Notes: a model not told the origin generated them from the sequence alone. Counted from the first letter of the stretch, positions 44,760 through 53,560 are shown. The stretch is 64,000 nt of DNA from Neotamlana laminarinivorans (GCF_020523925.1 NZ_JAJAPW010000004.1:1-64000), one strand, 5' to 3'. Numbers and translations: made by a program.

Positions 44760-45815
44760 ATGAAAGAAAATAAATCTGCAAAATTCGTTTTTTTGTTGCT
44801 AATGCTTTGTTGCTTTACAGGAACTGCTCAAAAAAAGAATTATAAAATTCATACTGTGGCCTTTTATAATTTGGAGAATTTATTTGACACTATTAACGAT
44901 CCTAATAAATTGGACGAGTACAGCCCTATGATGGAATTAAAAGCCAACAAGTCTTTTGTTTACCAACAAAAAGTTAAAAATATGGCAAGGGTTTTAGCCG
45001 ATATTGGTAAGGATGAAACTAATAATTCACCGGTAATTATTGGTGTTTCTGAGGTTGAAAACAAAACTGTTTTAGAGGATTTGATAAACGATTCCTTAAT
45101 TGTTAAACATAATTACGGTGTTGTGCATTACAATTCGCCTGATGCTCGTGGTATTGACGTGGCGCTTTTATACCAAAAAGCATTTTTTACGCCTATTTCA
45201 ACAAGTTCACATGAACTTAAAATATATGATAACAAAACACAAAAACGTGTATTTACAAGAAATCAGTTACTAGTTTCTGGAAAGTTAGAAGAAAGTGATA
45301 TACATATTATTGTAAATCATTGGCCTTCTCGCAGAGGAGGTGAAGCTAAAAGCAGAGCCAAAAGAGTAGCCGCTGCAAAATTAACCAAGCGATTAGCCGA
45401 TTCCTTGCAAGTTAAAGACCCATATGCGAATATTTTAATAATGGGTGATTTTAATGATAACCCAAATAATGCTAGTTTTAAAAATGCTTTAAAAGCAAAA
45501 AGAGATAAAAACAAGGTAGCTTTTAAAGGTATTTACAATCCATTTGAAAATTATTTTAAAAAAGGAATAGGAACCACAGCTTACCGCGATTCATGGAGTT
45601 TATTCGACCAAATTTTGTTAACAAAACCATTTCTTGAAAAAGATTATAGCTCATTTAAATTTTACAAAGCAGGTATTTACAATAAGCAATATATTATTCA
45701 GAATTCAGGTAAATATAAAGGCTACCCATTTAAAAGCTGGAGTAACGGTTTTACAAACGGGTTTAGCGATCATTTTCCGGTGTACGTATTTTTAATAAGA
45801 GAACTTAAAAAATAA
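44760..45815 (+). CDS. Secreted endonuclease/exonuclease/phosphatase family protein 2
   Basis: The ATG at 44760 gives 351 residues with a signal peptide (FVFLLLMLCCFTGTAQ). An ATG at 44742 lies inside the inverted repeat and is less likely. EEP motifs are HTVAFYNLENLFDTI, IIGVSEVENKTV, DARGIDVALLYQK, VNHWPSRRGGE, IMGDFNDNP and FSDHFPVY. It should hydrolyse phosphodiesters outside the cytoplasm, for example extracellular DNA or phospholipid headgroups. It is divergent from the TonB receptor and paralogous to the protein at 39.4 kb. Confidence 0.87.
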   Translation: MKENKSAKFVFLLLMLCCFTGTAQKKNYKIHTVAFYNLENLFDTINDPNKLDEYSPMMELKANKSFVYQQKVKNMARVLADIGKDETNNSPVIIGVSEVENKTVLEDLINDSLIVKHNYGVVHYNSPDARGIDVALLYQKAFFTPISTSSHELKIYDNKTQKRVFTRNQLLVSGKLEESDIHIIVNHWPSRRGGEAKSRAKRVAAAKLTKRLADSLQVKDPYANILIMGDFNDNPNNASFKNALKAKRDKNKVAFKGIYNPFENYFKKGIGTTAYRDSWSLFDQILLTKPFLEKDYSSFKFYKAGIYNKQYIIQNSGKYKGYPFKSWSNGFTNGFSDHFPVYVFLIRELKK

Positions 45816-45817
45816 TT

Positions 45818-46927
45818 TTATTTTTTAAACTCGCGTTTTTTCCATGTATAACCACCAAAAATAGCTTTTATAGCCACAAAAACACTAAAAAAAGAGTATG
45901 GTAAAAAGCTTAATGTATATTGTTTTAAGATATTTTTTTTATTAAAAAATGAAGCTGTTTTATTCAATAAAATAAAATCAACAATAGCTTTAATAGTAAC
46001 AGCACTAACCAAAACAAAAGGATTTAAAAGTTTTAAAATAGTTAGTAAAATGCCAATAATAATTAAGGCATTCATTAGTAAAACTATAAGTCCTGTAATT
46101 TTACCAAATTTATTATTGTAGGCACTGGTTTTAGCCGCCCAACGTACATGTTGAGAAATTAAACTTGTCCATGAAGTTTGAGCTTTTGTTTTAACAATAG
46201 CGTGCTTACTTTTTAAATATCCAATGGTTTTATTGACTTTTAAAAGCTTATCGAGCATAAATATGTCATCGCCACTAGCAATATTTTCGTTGCCTTTAAA
46301 GCCATCAATTTGGTTAAAAACAGACTTTTTATATGCAAAATTGGCACCGTTACACAAAAATGGTTTGTTTAACCCAAAACCACCTATGGTAGCGCCTTGC
46401 AAACTTAAGGCATCTAGGTTTTGAAATTGGTTTAAAAAAGTGTTTTTACTTTTATACATTACTGGTGCAACAACGGCATCTATGTTATTGTTTTGTATGT
46501 AATTGTCAAAATTTTCAAGCCAAAATTTAGGTAAAATACAGTCGGCGTCGGTGGTTATAACCCATTCATTTTTTGCAAAGCCAATAGCTGTGTTTATAGC
46601 ATCTTTTTTAGGTGAATTTGTTTCACGTTTATTAGGTATGGTAATTACATCAATACCACTTTTAACAATAACTTCTAGCGAATTGTCTTCCGATTCATCA
46701 TCAACCAAAAAGACTTCAAAAAGTAGTTTGTGATAATTTAAATGTTCTATAGATTTTAAAAGTTGGGGTAAATTTTCAGCTTCATTTCTAAAAGGTATAA
46801 TTACTGAAAACCTAGTTTTTGGAGGTAAGTTTTTAAATTTAAAAGTTTCAACTTTATTAAAACCGTAAATAAAACGACCTATTAAAATTAGGTAAGATAA
46901 TGTAATTAAAATACTAATTATAATCAT
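45818..46927 (-). CDS. Family 2 glycosyltransferase with membrane helices
   Basis: This 369-residue protein has an N-terminal helix, a GT-A domain (FSVIIPFRNEAENLPQLL, VFLVDDESEDNS, WVITTDADCILP with the DxD motif, a GDDIF segment and QHVRWAAK as the QxxRW motif) and three C-terminal membrane helices. These features fit a processive or lipid-acceptor glycosyltransferase at the inner membrane. It is 1 bp downstream of a flippase-like gene on the same strand. The acceptor is not known; carotenoid or aminolipid glycosylation are possibilities. Confidence 0.85.
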   Translation of the reverse strand: MIIISILITLSYLILIGRFIYGFNKVETFKFKNLPPKTRFSVIIPFRNEAENLPQLLKSIEHLNYHKLLFEVFLVDDESEDNSLEVIVKSGIDVITIPNKRETNSPKKDAINTAIGFAKNEWVITTDADCILPKFWLENFDNYIQNNNIDAVVAPVMYKSKNTFLNQFQNLDALSLQGATIGGFGLNKPFLCNGANFAYKKSVFNQIDGFKGNENIASGDDIFMLDKLLKVNKTIGYLKSKHAIVKTKAQTSWTSLISQHVRWAAKTSAYNNKFGKITGLIVLLMNALIIIGILLTILKLLNPFVLVSAVTIKAIVDFILLNKTASFFNKKNILKQYTLSFLPYSFFSVFVAIKAIFGGYTWKKREFKK

Positions 46928-46928
46928 G

Positions 46929-47870
46929 CTATGTTTCGTGTTCTGGAAGCTTAAACTTTATCACATAAAAGCTTCCTAAAATACTAGGAATAACAAAGTT
47001 AAAAATCCACATTAAAGAAACAACTGTAAGTACAGTTAACTCGCTTATTTCGGCGAAAGAAAATAGATAAACTGCAATGCTGCCTTTAATAACCACATCA
47101 AAAATAAATATAGAAGGAATAACAGAACTCAATAAATATATTGAAGAAATAATAGTCAATGCATTCCAATAATTAATATTAATTGAAAAAATTTTAAGTA
47201 AAACATAAAACTGAAACGAAAAGATGGTATAGCGTATAAATGCATAAAAACATCCTAAAATTAGTTTATTTTTAGAAATGTTTTTTGGTTTATAAAAGCT
47301 AAAACCTTTAATTTTTTTTAAAGCAAAAATTATAATAATAAACAAAATAGTGGCAAAAACTAAGGTTATAAAAAGCTTGTTATAATTTAACTCAGGTTTA
47401 TAGGTTTTTATAAATATCAAAAGTCCAATAACACCAAATAATGTAGTTACTAGCATTTGTAAACCATTATGCCAGAAATTAACTAGTAAAATTTTTTTTC
47501 GATTTTCTCGTGAAAAATACATTGCCTTTGCACCATACTCACCAACACGATTAGGAGTAAATAATGAGGCTGTTAAGCTCCCTAAACTTTGCTCTATAGC
47601 ATTTTTAAAACTTATTTTTTTTACGAGACTAACAAGAGTTTGCCACTTTAAAATTTCGAAAAACCAATTTAAACAACTTAAAAAGAGCAAAAAAGCGAGG
47701 TTTTTTATAGTAAAAACTTCTTTTTTTAGTAAAAAACTAATAAACGATCCAAAACTTAAAGAAGTGTTGCTAGTAAGTTTGTAATATATAAAGTAGAAAG
47801 CACCAACAACAATGCTTAATTTAATAAGCACAAAAAAGAATTGCTTAGTTTTGTAAGGGAGTTGGCGCAT
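46929..47870 (-). CDS. Lysylphosphatidylglycerol synthase-like membrane protein
   Basis: The 313-residue protein has about eight hydrophobic helices and the family pattern LSCLNWFFEILKW and SLTASLFTPNRVGEYGAKA, typical of the UPF0104/LPG synthetase transmembrane domain (AglD/MprF-like flippase fold). It has no catalytic aminoacyl-transfer domain. With the adjacent glycosyltransferase it may flip or process a glycolipid. Translation of the pair is probably coupled, as 1 bp separates the genes. Confidence 0.78.
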   Translation of the reverse strand: MRQLPYKTKQFFFVLIKLSIVVGAFYFIYYKLTSNTSLSFGSFISFLLKKEVFTIKNLAFLLFLSCLNWFFEILKWQTLVSLVKKISFKNAIEQSLGSLTASLFTPNRVGEYGAKAMYFSRENRKKILLVNFWHNGLQMLVTTLFGVIGLLIFIKTYKPELNYNKLFITLVFATILFIIIIFALKKIKGFSFYKPKNISKNKLILGCFYAFIRYTIFSFQFYVLLKIFSININYWNALTIISSIYLLSSVIPSIFIFDVVIKGSIAVYLFSFAEISELTVLTVVSLMWIFNFVIPSILGSFYVIKFKLPEHET

Positions 47871-47945
47871 ATTTTTTGCAAATTACGCAATTAAATGGCG
47901 TTTAAAAACTTGCTGCTTTTTAAGTGGTTGATTTTAAAAATATAA

Positions 47946-48497
47946 ATGAAAGAAAGAATAATTTTAGGTATAGATCCAGGAACAACCATTATGGGTTTCG
48001 GTCTTATAAAAGTGGTGGGTAAAAAAATGCTTTTTTTACAACTTAACGAGCTCGATTTAAAAAAATACAGCGACCACTACCTAAAGTTGAAACTTATTTT
48101 TGAGCGTACTATTGAATTAATTGATACGCATAACCCAGACGAAATTGCTATTGAAGCGCCTTTTTTTGGGAAAAACGTGCAGAGTATGTTAAAACTTGGT
48201 CGCGCACAAGGCGTTGCTATGGCTGCAGGATTAAGTCGTGAAATACCAATTACCGAATATTTACCAAAAAAAATAAAAATGGCTATTACTGGTAACGGTA
48301 ATGCTAGTAAGGAGCAGGTTGCAAAAATGTTGCAAAGTATGCTAGGACTAAAAACCTTACCCAAAAACCTCGATTCAACCGATGGTTTAGCAGCGGCAGT
48401 GTGTCATTTTTATAACTCCGGACGTGTAGATGTTGGTAAAAGTTACTCGGGTTGGGATGCTTTTGTGAAGCAAAATTCCGATAGAGTTAAAAAATAA
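47946..48497 (+). CDS. ruvC: Holliday junction endonuclease RuvC
   Basis: The 183-residue resolvase has the acidic catalytic residues in [14 protein letters not shown] (D10), [11 protein letters not shown] (Glu) and the C-terminal [12 protein letters not shown] (Asp pair). It cuts four-way junctions made in recombination, in the cytoplasm with RuvAB. The stop and the hemW start share one base. It heads an eight-gene co-directional run. Confidence 0.95.
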   Translation: MKERIILGIDPGTTIMGFGLIKVVGKKMLFLQLNELDLKKYSDHYLKLKLIFERTIELIDTHNPDEIAIEAPFFGKNVQSMLKLGRAQGVAMAAGLSREIPITEYLPKKIKMAITGNGNASKEQVAKMLQSMLGLKTLPKNLDSTDGLAAAVCHFYNSGRVDVGKSYSGWDAFVKQNSDRVKK

Positions 48498-49639
48498 TGG
48501 CCGGAATTTACATTCACATACCGTTTTGTAAACAAGCCTGTTTTTACTGCGATTTTCATTTTTCTACATCACTTAAAAAGAAAGATGAACTTATTGATGC
48601 TTTAATATCCGAAATGGAATTACGTTACCCAATTTTAAAAAGTGAAGTAGTTGAAACCATTTATTTTGGGGGCGGTACACCATCGATGTTAAGTAATATA
48701 GAATTACAAAAAATTATCGATGCGGTTTATACAAGGTTTCAAGTTTACGAAAACCCAGAAATAACTTTAGAAGCGAATCCAGACGATTTATCGTTGGAGC
48801 GTATAAAAACCTTAGCGGAAGAAACTAAAATTAACCGATTAAGCATTGGCATTCAGTCGTTTTTTAACGACGATTTAAAAAGCATGAATAGGGCACATAA
48901 CGCTACTGAAGCCGAAAAATGTTTAAAAGAAGCGATAAAATATTTCGATAATATAACAATCGATTTAATTTACGGTATTCCTAATATGAGTCTGGAAAAA
49001 TGGAATGATAACCTAGAGAAAGCATTTAGTTTTGGGGTAAATCATATTTCTAGTTATGCTTTAACTGTTGAGCCAAAAACAGCTTTAGATACTTTTATTG
49101 AAAAAGGAAAATACCCACCAATCGATGAAGATTTAGCGCTTAAACATTTTAATCATTTAGTTGAAAAAACAACCGAAAAAGGTTTTGTGCATTACGAAAT
49201 TTCTAATTTTGGTAAACCTAATTTTTTCTCGAAACACAACACCAGTTATTGGTTGGGTAAGTCTTATTTGGGTATTGGCCCTTCGGCGCATTCGTTTTAT
49301 AATAATCAGCGAAGTTGGAATGTTTCAAACAATGCTAAATACATAAAAAGTATTCAAAATAAAGAGCTGCCTTTATCAACAGAAAATTTAACTAAACAAG
49401 ATGCTTTTAACGAGTATGTTATGACAGGTTTACGAACCATTTGGGGTGTTTCGTTTAATAAAATTAAAGCCGAATTTGGAGACGGCTTCCTTCAGCATTT
49501 AAAAAAGAACTCCAATAAATTTATAGTTGAAGATTTGTTAAGGATTTCAACCAATTCAAATAACGAATCTGTGCTAGTAACTACAAAAAAAGGAAAATTT
49601 TTGGTAGATGGAATAGCGGCAGAACTCTTCATGATTTAG
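48497..49639 (+). CDS. hemW: Heme chaperone HemW-like radical SAM protein
   Basis: This 380-residue radical SAM enzyme has C11-x3-C15-x2-C18 (PFCKQACFYCDFHF) with the following Phe of the HemW/HemN group, YFGGGTPSML, LEANPDDL and RLSIGIQSF. HemW binds heme and delivers it to respiratory enzymes; older names call it coproporphyrinogen oxidase. It lacks the longer N-terminus of true HemN. It overlaps ruvC by one base. Confidence 0.92.
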   Translation: MAGIYIHIPFCKQACFYCDFHFSTSLKKKDELIDALISEMELRYPILKSEVVETIYFGGGTPSMLSNIELQKIIDAVYTRFQVYENPEITLEANPDDLSLERIKTLAEETKINRLSIGIQSFFNDDLKSMNRAHNATEAEKCLKEAIKYFDNITIDLIYGIPNMSLEKWNDNLEKAFSFGVNHISSYALTVEPKTALDTFIEKGKYPPIDEDLALKHFNHLVEKTTEKGFVHYEISNFGKPNFFSKHNTSYWLGKSYLGIGPSAHSFYNNQRSWNVSNNAKYIKSIQNKELPLSTENLTKQDAFNEYVMTGLRTIWGVSFNKIKAEFGDGFLQHLKKNSNKFIVEDLLRISTNSNNESVLVTTKKGKFLVDGIAAELFMI

Positions 49640-49650
49640 TATCTTTGAGC

Positions 49651-50400
49651 ATGATTGCAACAATTCAATATAATTCCAGAAAATTAAAAATAAATTTAAA
49701 ACAACCCATCGATATTTCAATGCCGTTGCGTGCTTCTAAAAAAAACGTAAATGCTTGGTATGTGGGTGAACCCAAGATAGAACCTGCAAAAGAAGGCGAT
49801 TTTATAATTAGTGTTGCAGAGGGTGCTAGTGTTAATTTTAATAATATTTCTTTTAATCCTCATGCGCATGGTACGCACACCGAAACGGTTGGGCATATTA
49901 CAAAGGACGTTTACTCTATAAACCAGAATTTAAAGCAGTTTTTCTTTTTAGCTGAAGTTATTACCGTGGCTCCAGAAACGTTTAACGACGATAGTGTTAT
50001 CTCGAAAAAGCAAATACAATTTGCTTTAGGTAATAAAAAGCGTGATGCTTTGGTAATTCGTACTATTCCTAATACTCGCGAAAAATTGTCACGTCAGTAC
50101 TCCAATACCAATTGGCCGTATTTACAAGCCGATGCTGTAGAATTTCTAGTTAAAAAAGGCATTAAACATTTACTAATAGATTTACCAAGTATTGATAAAG
50201 AAAAAGATGGCGGCGAGCTTTTAGGGCATAATGCTTTTTGGAACACAAAAGGCAAATTACGTTTAGATGCTACAATAACCGAGTTTATTTATGTGTCTAA
50301 TAAAATTGAAGACGGCGAGTATTTTTTAAACCTGCAAATCGCACCTTTTGAAAATGATGCTACGCCAAGTAAACCCATTCTGTATAAAACTTTAAGCTAA
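49651..50400 (+). CDS. Cyclase family protein (kynurenine formamidase-like)
   Basis: The ATG at 49651 gives 249 residues; a TTG two codons earlier is not needed. The metal motif HAHGTHTETVGH corresponds to the HxGTHxE/D signature of the cyclase/formamidase family, and ALVIRTIPN, WPYLQADAVEFLVKKG and LIDLPSIDKEKDGGELLGHNAFW agree. The family hydrolyses N-formylkynurenine or related amides; the true substrate is uncertain. It overlaps the next gene by 1 bp. Confidence 0.85.
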   Translation: MIATIQYNSRKLKINLKQPIDISMPLRASKKNVNAWYVGEPKIEPAKEGDFIISVAEGASVNFNNISFNPHAHGTHTETVGHITKDVYSINQNLKQFFFLAEVITVAPETFNDDSVISKKQIQFALGNKKRDALVIRTIPNTREKLSRQYSNTNWPYLQADAVEFLVKKGIKHLLIDLPSIDKEKDGGELLGHNAFWNTKGKLRLDATITEFIYVSNKIEDGEYFLNLQIAPFENDATPSKPILYKTLS

Positions 50401-50744
50401 TGAAAACCGTTTTAAAACTAGAAGAGTTACTCATGTTTGTTTTGGGTATGTATTTGTTTTCACAATTAAATTTAAGTTGGTGGTGGTTTGTTGGCTTGTT
50501 ATTAACTCCAGATATTGGCATGTTAGGCTATCTTGTAAACCCTAAAATTGGTGCTTATGCTTACAATGTGTTTCATCATAAAGGCATTGCTATTTTATTC
50601 TATTTTTTAGGCGTTTATTTGCAAAACGATATAGTAAAATTAATTGGTGTTATACTTTTTTCGCATTCGTGTTTCGATAGAGTTTTTGGCTACGGATTAA
50701 AGTATATTACTGATTTTAAAAACACCCATTTGGGTAAACTTTAA
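50400..50744 (+). CDS. DUF4260 membrane protein
   Basis: The 114-residue protein has three to four membrane helices with LLTPDIGMLGYLVNPKIGA, YNVFHHKGIA and FSHSCFDRVFGYGLKY, which fit DUF4260. His and Asp in helices (D in TPDIG, HH in FHHKG, H in FSHSCFDR) could bind a metal. Function unknown. Its ATG overlaps the previous stop by one base. Confidence 0.85.
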   Translation: MKTVLKLEELLMFVLGMYLFSQLNLSWWWFVGLLLTPDIGMLGYLVNPKIGAYAYNVFHHKGIAILFYFLGVYLQNDIVKLIGVILFSHSCFDRVFGYGLKYITDFKNTHLGKL

Positions 50745-50750
50745 AACTTT

Positions 50751-51359
50751 ATGGAAGCGTTTTTAGGTATAATAATTGGCGTTTTGGTAACTACTGGTGT
50801 GGTTACTGTTGTAAAATCTTTTAAAAAGAAAAATTTAGTAAACTCGCAGTCTACCATTTTAATAGATAAGATTAAAAAGGTATGTAAGTTTATAACTGTT
50901 GAAGGTGATTTTGCCGAGATTTATCATTACGAAGATGTTAAAGAACGTTTTTTAAAACTAATAACAAGTAAGAAAAAAGCCTTAGTTGTAATAAACGCCA
51001 AGGCGCATGTAGGTTACGATTTAGCTAAAATTAAAATTGAAGCCGAAAATGATAAGAAAAGAATTATTTTGAAGCATTTTCCGCAACCCGAAGTACTTTC
51101 AATAGAAACGAATTTAAATTATTACGATAAAAAAGATGGCTATTTTAATAGGTTTGAAGCGACGGATTTAACCGGATTACACAACGAAGCTAAACTTCAT
51201 ATTCAAGAAAAAATACCAGAAAGTGGTTTAATTGAAATAGCACAAAAAGAAGCGCTTGAAACTATTTTACTTATTGAAACCATTGTTGAAACTATTGGGT
51301 GGAAACTAGATTATTCATCTTTAGAAATAGATAGCGTAGAACCTAAAAAGTTAAAATAA
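50751..51359 (+). CDS. DUF4230 membrane-anchored protein
   Basis: This 202-residue protein has one N-terminal membrane helix (FLGIIIGVLVTTGVVTVV) followed by a soluble domain with LITSKKKALVVINAKAHVGYDLAKI and LKHFPQPEVLSIETNLNYYDKKDGYF, which fit DUF4230. It is most likely anchored in the inner membrane with the domain outside. Role unknown. Its stop overlaps the GNAT start by one base. Confidence 0.85.
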   Translation: MEAFLGIIIGVLVTTGVVTVVKSFKKKNLVNSQSTILIDKIKKVCKFITVEGDFAEIYHYEDVKERFLKLITSKKKALVVINAKAHVGYDLAKIKIEAENDKKRIILKHFPQPEVLSIETNLNYYDKKDGYFNRFEATDLTGLHNEAKLHIQEKIPESGLIEIAQKEALETILLIETIVETIGWKLDYSSLEIDSVEPKKLK

Positions 51360-51757
51360 TGTTCGAAATATCTACCGATAAAAATAAGTTAGATGTTTCT
51401 GTAATTCATCAATTTTTAAGTCAGACTTATTGGGCAAAAGGAAGAACCGTAGCGCAAGTACAAACAACAATAAATAGCTGTTTGTGTTTTGGTGTGTATT
51501 TAAATAATGAGCAAATTGGTTTTGCACGCGTTGCAACAGATTATGCGGTTTTCGCTTATATTATGGATGTGTTTATACTTCCGGAATATCGTGGTAAAGG
51601 CTATTCAAAAAAATTAATGGAAGCCGTTACAATGCATAAAGATTTGCAAGATTGTAAAGTTTGGATGTTAAAAACAAAAGATGCCCACGGTTTATACAAA
51701 CAATTTGGTTTTACAGATTTAAGTCATCCAGAAAAGCTCATGGAAAAACTATTGTAG
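51359..51757 (+). CDS. GNAT family N-acetyltransferase
   Basis: The 132-residue protein has the GNAT core: QIGFARVATDYAVFAYIMDVFILPEYRGKGYSKKLME is the beta4-alpha3 acetyl-CoA-binding segment with the RGKGYS motif. It acetylates an unknown amine substrate in the cytoplasm. It overlaps the DUF4230 gene by one base and precedes the YjbR gene by 3 bp. Confidence 0.9.
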   Translation: MFEISTDKNKLDVSVIHQFLSQTYWAKGRTVAQVQTTINSCLCFGVYLNNEQIGFARVATDYAVFAYIMDVFILPEYRGKGYSKKLMEAVTMHKDLQDCKVWMLKTKDAHGLYKQFGFTDLSHPEKLMEKLL

Positions 51758-51760
51758 CTT

Positions 51761-52126
51761 ATGAATATAGAACAATACAGAGCCTATTGCTTAAATAAAA
51801 AATCGGTTACCGAACATTTTCCTTTCGATGAAGATGTGTTGGTTTTTAAAGTTTTGGGTAAAATGTTCGCTTTATCCTCGTTAAAAAAATGGGAAGAAGG
51901 CTTGCAATCTGTAAACTTAAAATGCGATCCAGATTATGCTTTGGAGCTTCGCGCGGAATATGAAGCCGTAGAACCAGGTTACCACATGAGTAAAAAACAT
52001 TGGAACACCATTCAATTACATAAAAACGAAGTGCCTCCGGCTTTAGTAAAAGAACTTATAGATCAATCTTATAATTTGGTTGTTAAAAGTTTACCTAAAA
52101 AGCTTCAGAAAGAATTAGAAAATTAA
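51761..52126 (+). CDS. MmcQ/YjbR family protein
   Basis: The 121-residue protein matches the YjbR/MmcQ double-wing fold: EQYRAYCLNKKSVTEHFPF, VLVFKVLGKMFALSSL, ADP-like turn ELRAEYEAVEPGYHMSKKHWNT and LIDQSYNLVVKSLPKK. Members are small proteins of uncertain function, sometimes proposed to bind DNA. It belongs to the ruvC-to-phnA run. Confidence 0.88.
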   Translation: MNIEQYRAYCLNKKSVTEHFPFDEDVLVFKVLGKMFALSSLKKWEEGLQSVNLKCDPDYALELRAEYEAVEPGYHMSKKHWNTIQLHKNEVPPALVKELIDQSYNLVVKSLPKKLQKELEN

Positions 52127-52138
52127 ATTTTAAAAATA

Positions 52139-52717
52139 ATGAGTGTATTACAAACACTAAAAGAACGTAGTGGCGATTGCTGCGAGTTGTGTAAATCTAC
52201 AACCGAATTAAGTCAGTATACTATTCCACCATCGTTAAACGAAAATGTAGATAACGATGTGTTAATCTGTAAAATCTGTTTAGATCAAATTGAAGAACGA
52301 ACCGATATGGATGCTAACCACTGGCGCTGTTTAAACGATAGTATGTGGAGCGAACACGTGGCGGTACAAATAATGGCATGGCGTATGTTGCAAAGGTTAC
52401 GTAATGAAGGTTGGCCAAAAGATTTACTGGACATGATGTATTTAAGCGATGAAGCTTTAGCATTAGCCAGAGCAACGGGCGAAGATAAAGACGAAAGCGA
52501 AAAAGTGATACATCGCGATAGTAACGGTGTTATTTTAGATAATGGCGATTCTGTTGTGTTAATAAAAGATTTAAAAGTAAAAGGAAGCAGCATGGTTGCC
52601 AAACAAGGTACTGCCGTTAGAAATATTCGATTAGATCGTGATAACGCGCAATATATTGAAGGTAAAGTCGATGGGCAACACATTGTAATTGTTACCGATT
52701 ATGTAAAGAAAACCTAA
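52139..52717 (+). CDS. PhnA domain zinc-ribbon protein
   Basis: The 192-residue protein has an N-terminal zinc ribbon (GDCCELCKST and LICKICLDQI) and a C-terminal PhnA domain (DNGDSVVLIKDLKVKGSSMVAKQGT, IEGKVDGQHIVIVTDYVKK). The historic label of phosphonate utilisation does not describe its chemistry, and no phosphonate genes are nearby. Its last 4 bp overlap the end of a small convergent membrane-protein gene. Confidence 0.85.
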   Translation: MSVLQTLKERSGDCCELCKSTTELSQYTIPPSLNENVDNDVLICKICLDQIEERTDMDANHWRCLNDSMWSEHVAVQIMAWRMLQRLRNEGWPKDLLDMMYLSDEALALARATGEDKDESEKVIHRDSNGVILDNGDSVVLIKDLKVKGSSMVAKQGTAVRNIRLDRDNAQYIEGKVDGQHIVIVTDYVKKT

Positions 52718-52860
52718 TTCTCGTCTTTCTTTTTAAAAAGGTTAAATCCAAACGGAAACATAAAAGCCAAAAACAAATAGCGGCCAGTAACCAAGCCATA
52801 AATGGTTATGGCTGCTAAAACTACCATTAAAATTACTTTATAACTGTATTTCATTTTCAT
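52714..52860 (-). CDS. 48-residue single-helix membrane protein
   Basis: A short minus-strand frame gives MKMKYSYKVILMVVLAAI followed by TIYGLVTGRYLFLAFMFPFG and a basic end (FKKKDEN). One long or two short hydrophobic helices fill residues 8-41. It occupies nearly all of the gap between the PhnA-domain gene and tetR. The start lies next to the candidate TetR operators, so its expression could be linked to that regulator. Similar roughly 50-residue proteins occur in Flavobacteriaceae as far as I recall. Function unknown. Confidence 0.65.
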   Translation of the reverse strand: MKMKYSYKVILMVVLAAITIYGLVTGRYLFLAFMFPFGFNLFKKKDEN

Positions 52861-52877
52861 AAACTAAAAAACAACGT

Positions 52878-52933
52878 AAACATACAAGTTAAATTTTTTA
52901 TAATAAAAACATACTAGTTGGTATTTTTTATAA
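52878..52933. promoter_or_regulatory. Two direct-repeat candidate operators upstream of tetR
   Basis: AAACATACAAGTTA then T-rich (52878-52903) is repeated as AAACATACTAGTTGGTAT then T-rich (52907-52933); both end TTTTTTATAA. The second contains the small dyad ATAC..GTAT. A third copy lies before the dehalogenase gene (53561-53590). Position directly before tetR suggests autoregulation. Confidence 0.45.
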
Positions 52934-52942
52934 CTTTACAGC

Positions 52943-53545
52943 ATGCAGCAAGAATTAAAATCGCAATTAACCAAGCAACAAATTGTTCAAGAAGCTTTTA
53001 CGTTATTTTACGAAAAGGGCTTTAAAACTACAAGTATAAACGATGTTGTAAAGGCAGCAAGACTTACTAAAGGCGCATTTTATCATCACTATAAAAATAA
53101 AGAACAATTAGGCTTAGAAGTTATAGAGCTTAAAGTGAGAAAGCGCGTTTATGATGGTATGATTTTACCATTAAGCGATGCAGGAAACCCAATGGAAATT
53201 CTTGAAAAAACCTTTTTAAACAGAATAAAATCTTTTCCGTTCTACGATAAGCAAAATGGTTGCCCCATGAATAATTTTATTAATGAAATTGGGAATTACG
53301 AAACCGCGTATCAGTCGGCACTTAAACATATTGTTGAAACTTGGAAAGCCGCTTTAATTACTTTAATTAATCGTGGTAAAAACGAAAAATGTATTAAGCA
53401 AAATATTTCTAGCGAAGCCGTAGCGGTGTATTTAATTAGTGCTTTTGAAGGCATTAGAGGTATTAGAAAATTATATAATGATGATGACATTTTAAATCAA
53501 TACATATCTGGTTTAAAATTATATTTAAATCAATTAAAAGCATAA
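52943..53545 (+). CDS. TetR/AcrR family regulator
   Basis: This 200-residue protein has an N-terminal HTH (IVQEAFTLFYEKGFKTTSIN, ARLTKGAFYHHYKNKEQLG) and a helical ligand domain with NGCPMNNFINEIG, seen in AcuR/YxaF-like repressors. It likely represses itself and the two genes after it (HAD dehalogenase and SDR), because repeated AAACATAC sites lie before both. The inducer is unknown. Confidence 0.9.
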   Translation: MQQELKSQLTKQQIVQEAFTLFYEKGFKTTSINDVVKAARLTKGAFYHHYKNKEQLGLEVIELKVRKRVYDGMILPLSDAGNPMEILEKTFLNRIKSFPFYDKQNGCPMNNFINEIGNYETAYQSALKHIVETWKAALITLINRGKNEKCIKQNISSEAVAVYLISAFEGIRGIRKLYNDDDILNQYISGLKLYLNQLKA

Positions 53546-53560
53546 AATTTTTTTACACAA

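Noticed and set aside
52139-52717. Phosphonate utilisation by the PhnA-domain protein
   Set aside because: The name is historical; no phosphonate uptake or C-P lyase genes are nearby and the sequence shows only a zinc ribbon and an SH3-like domain.
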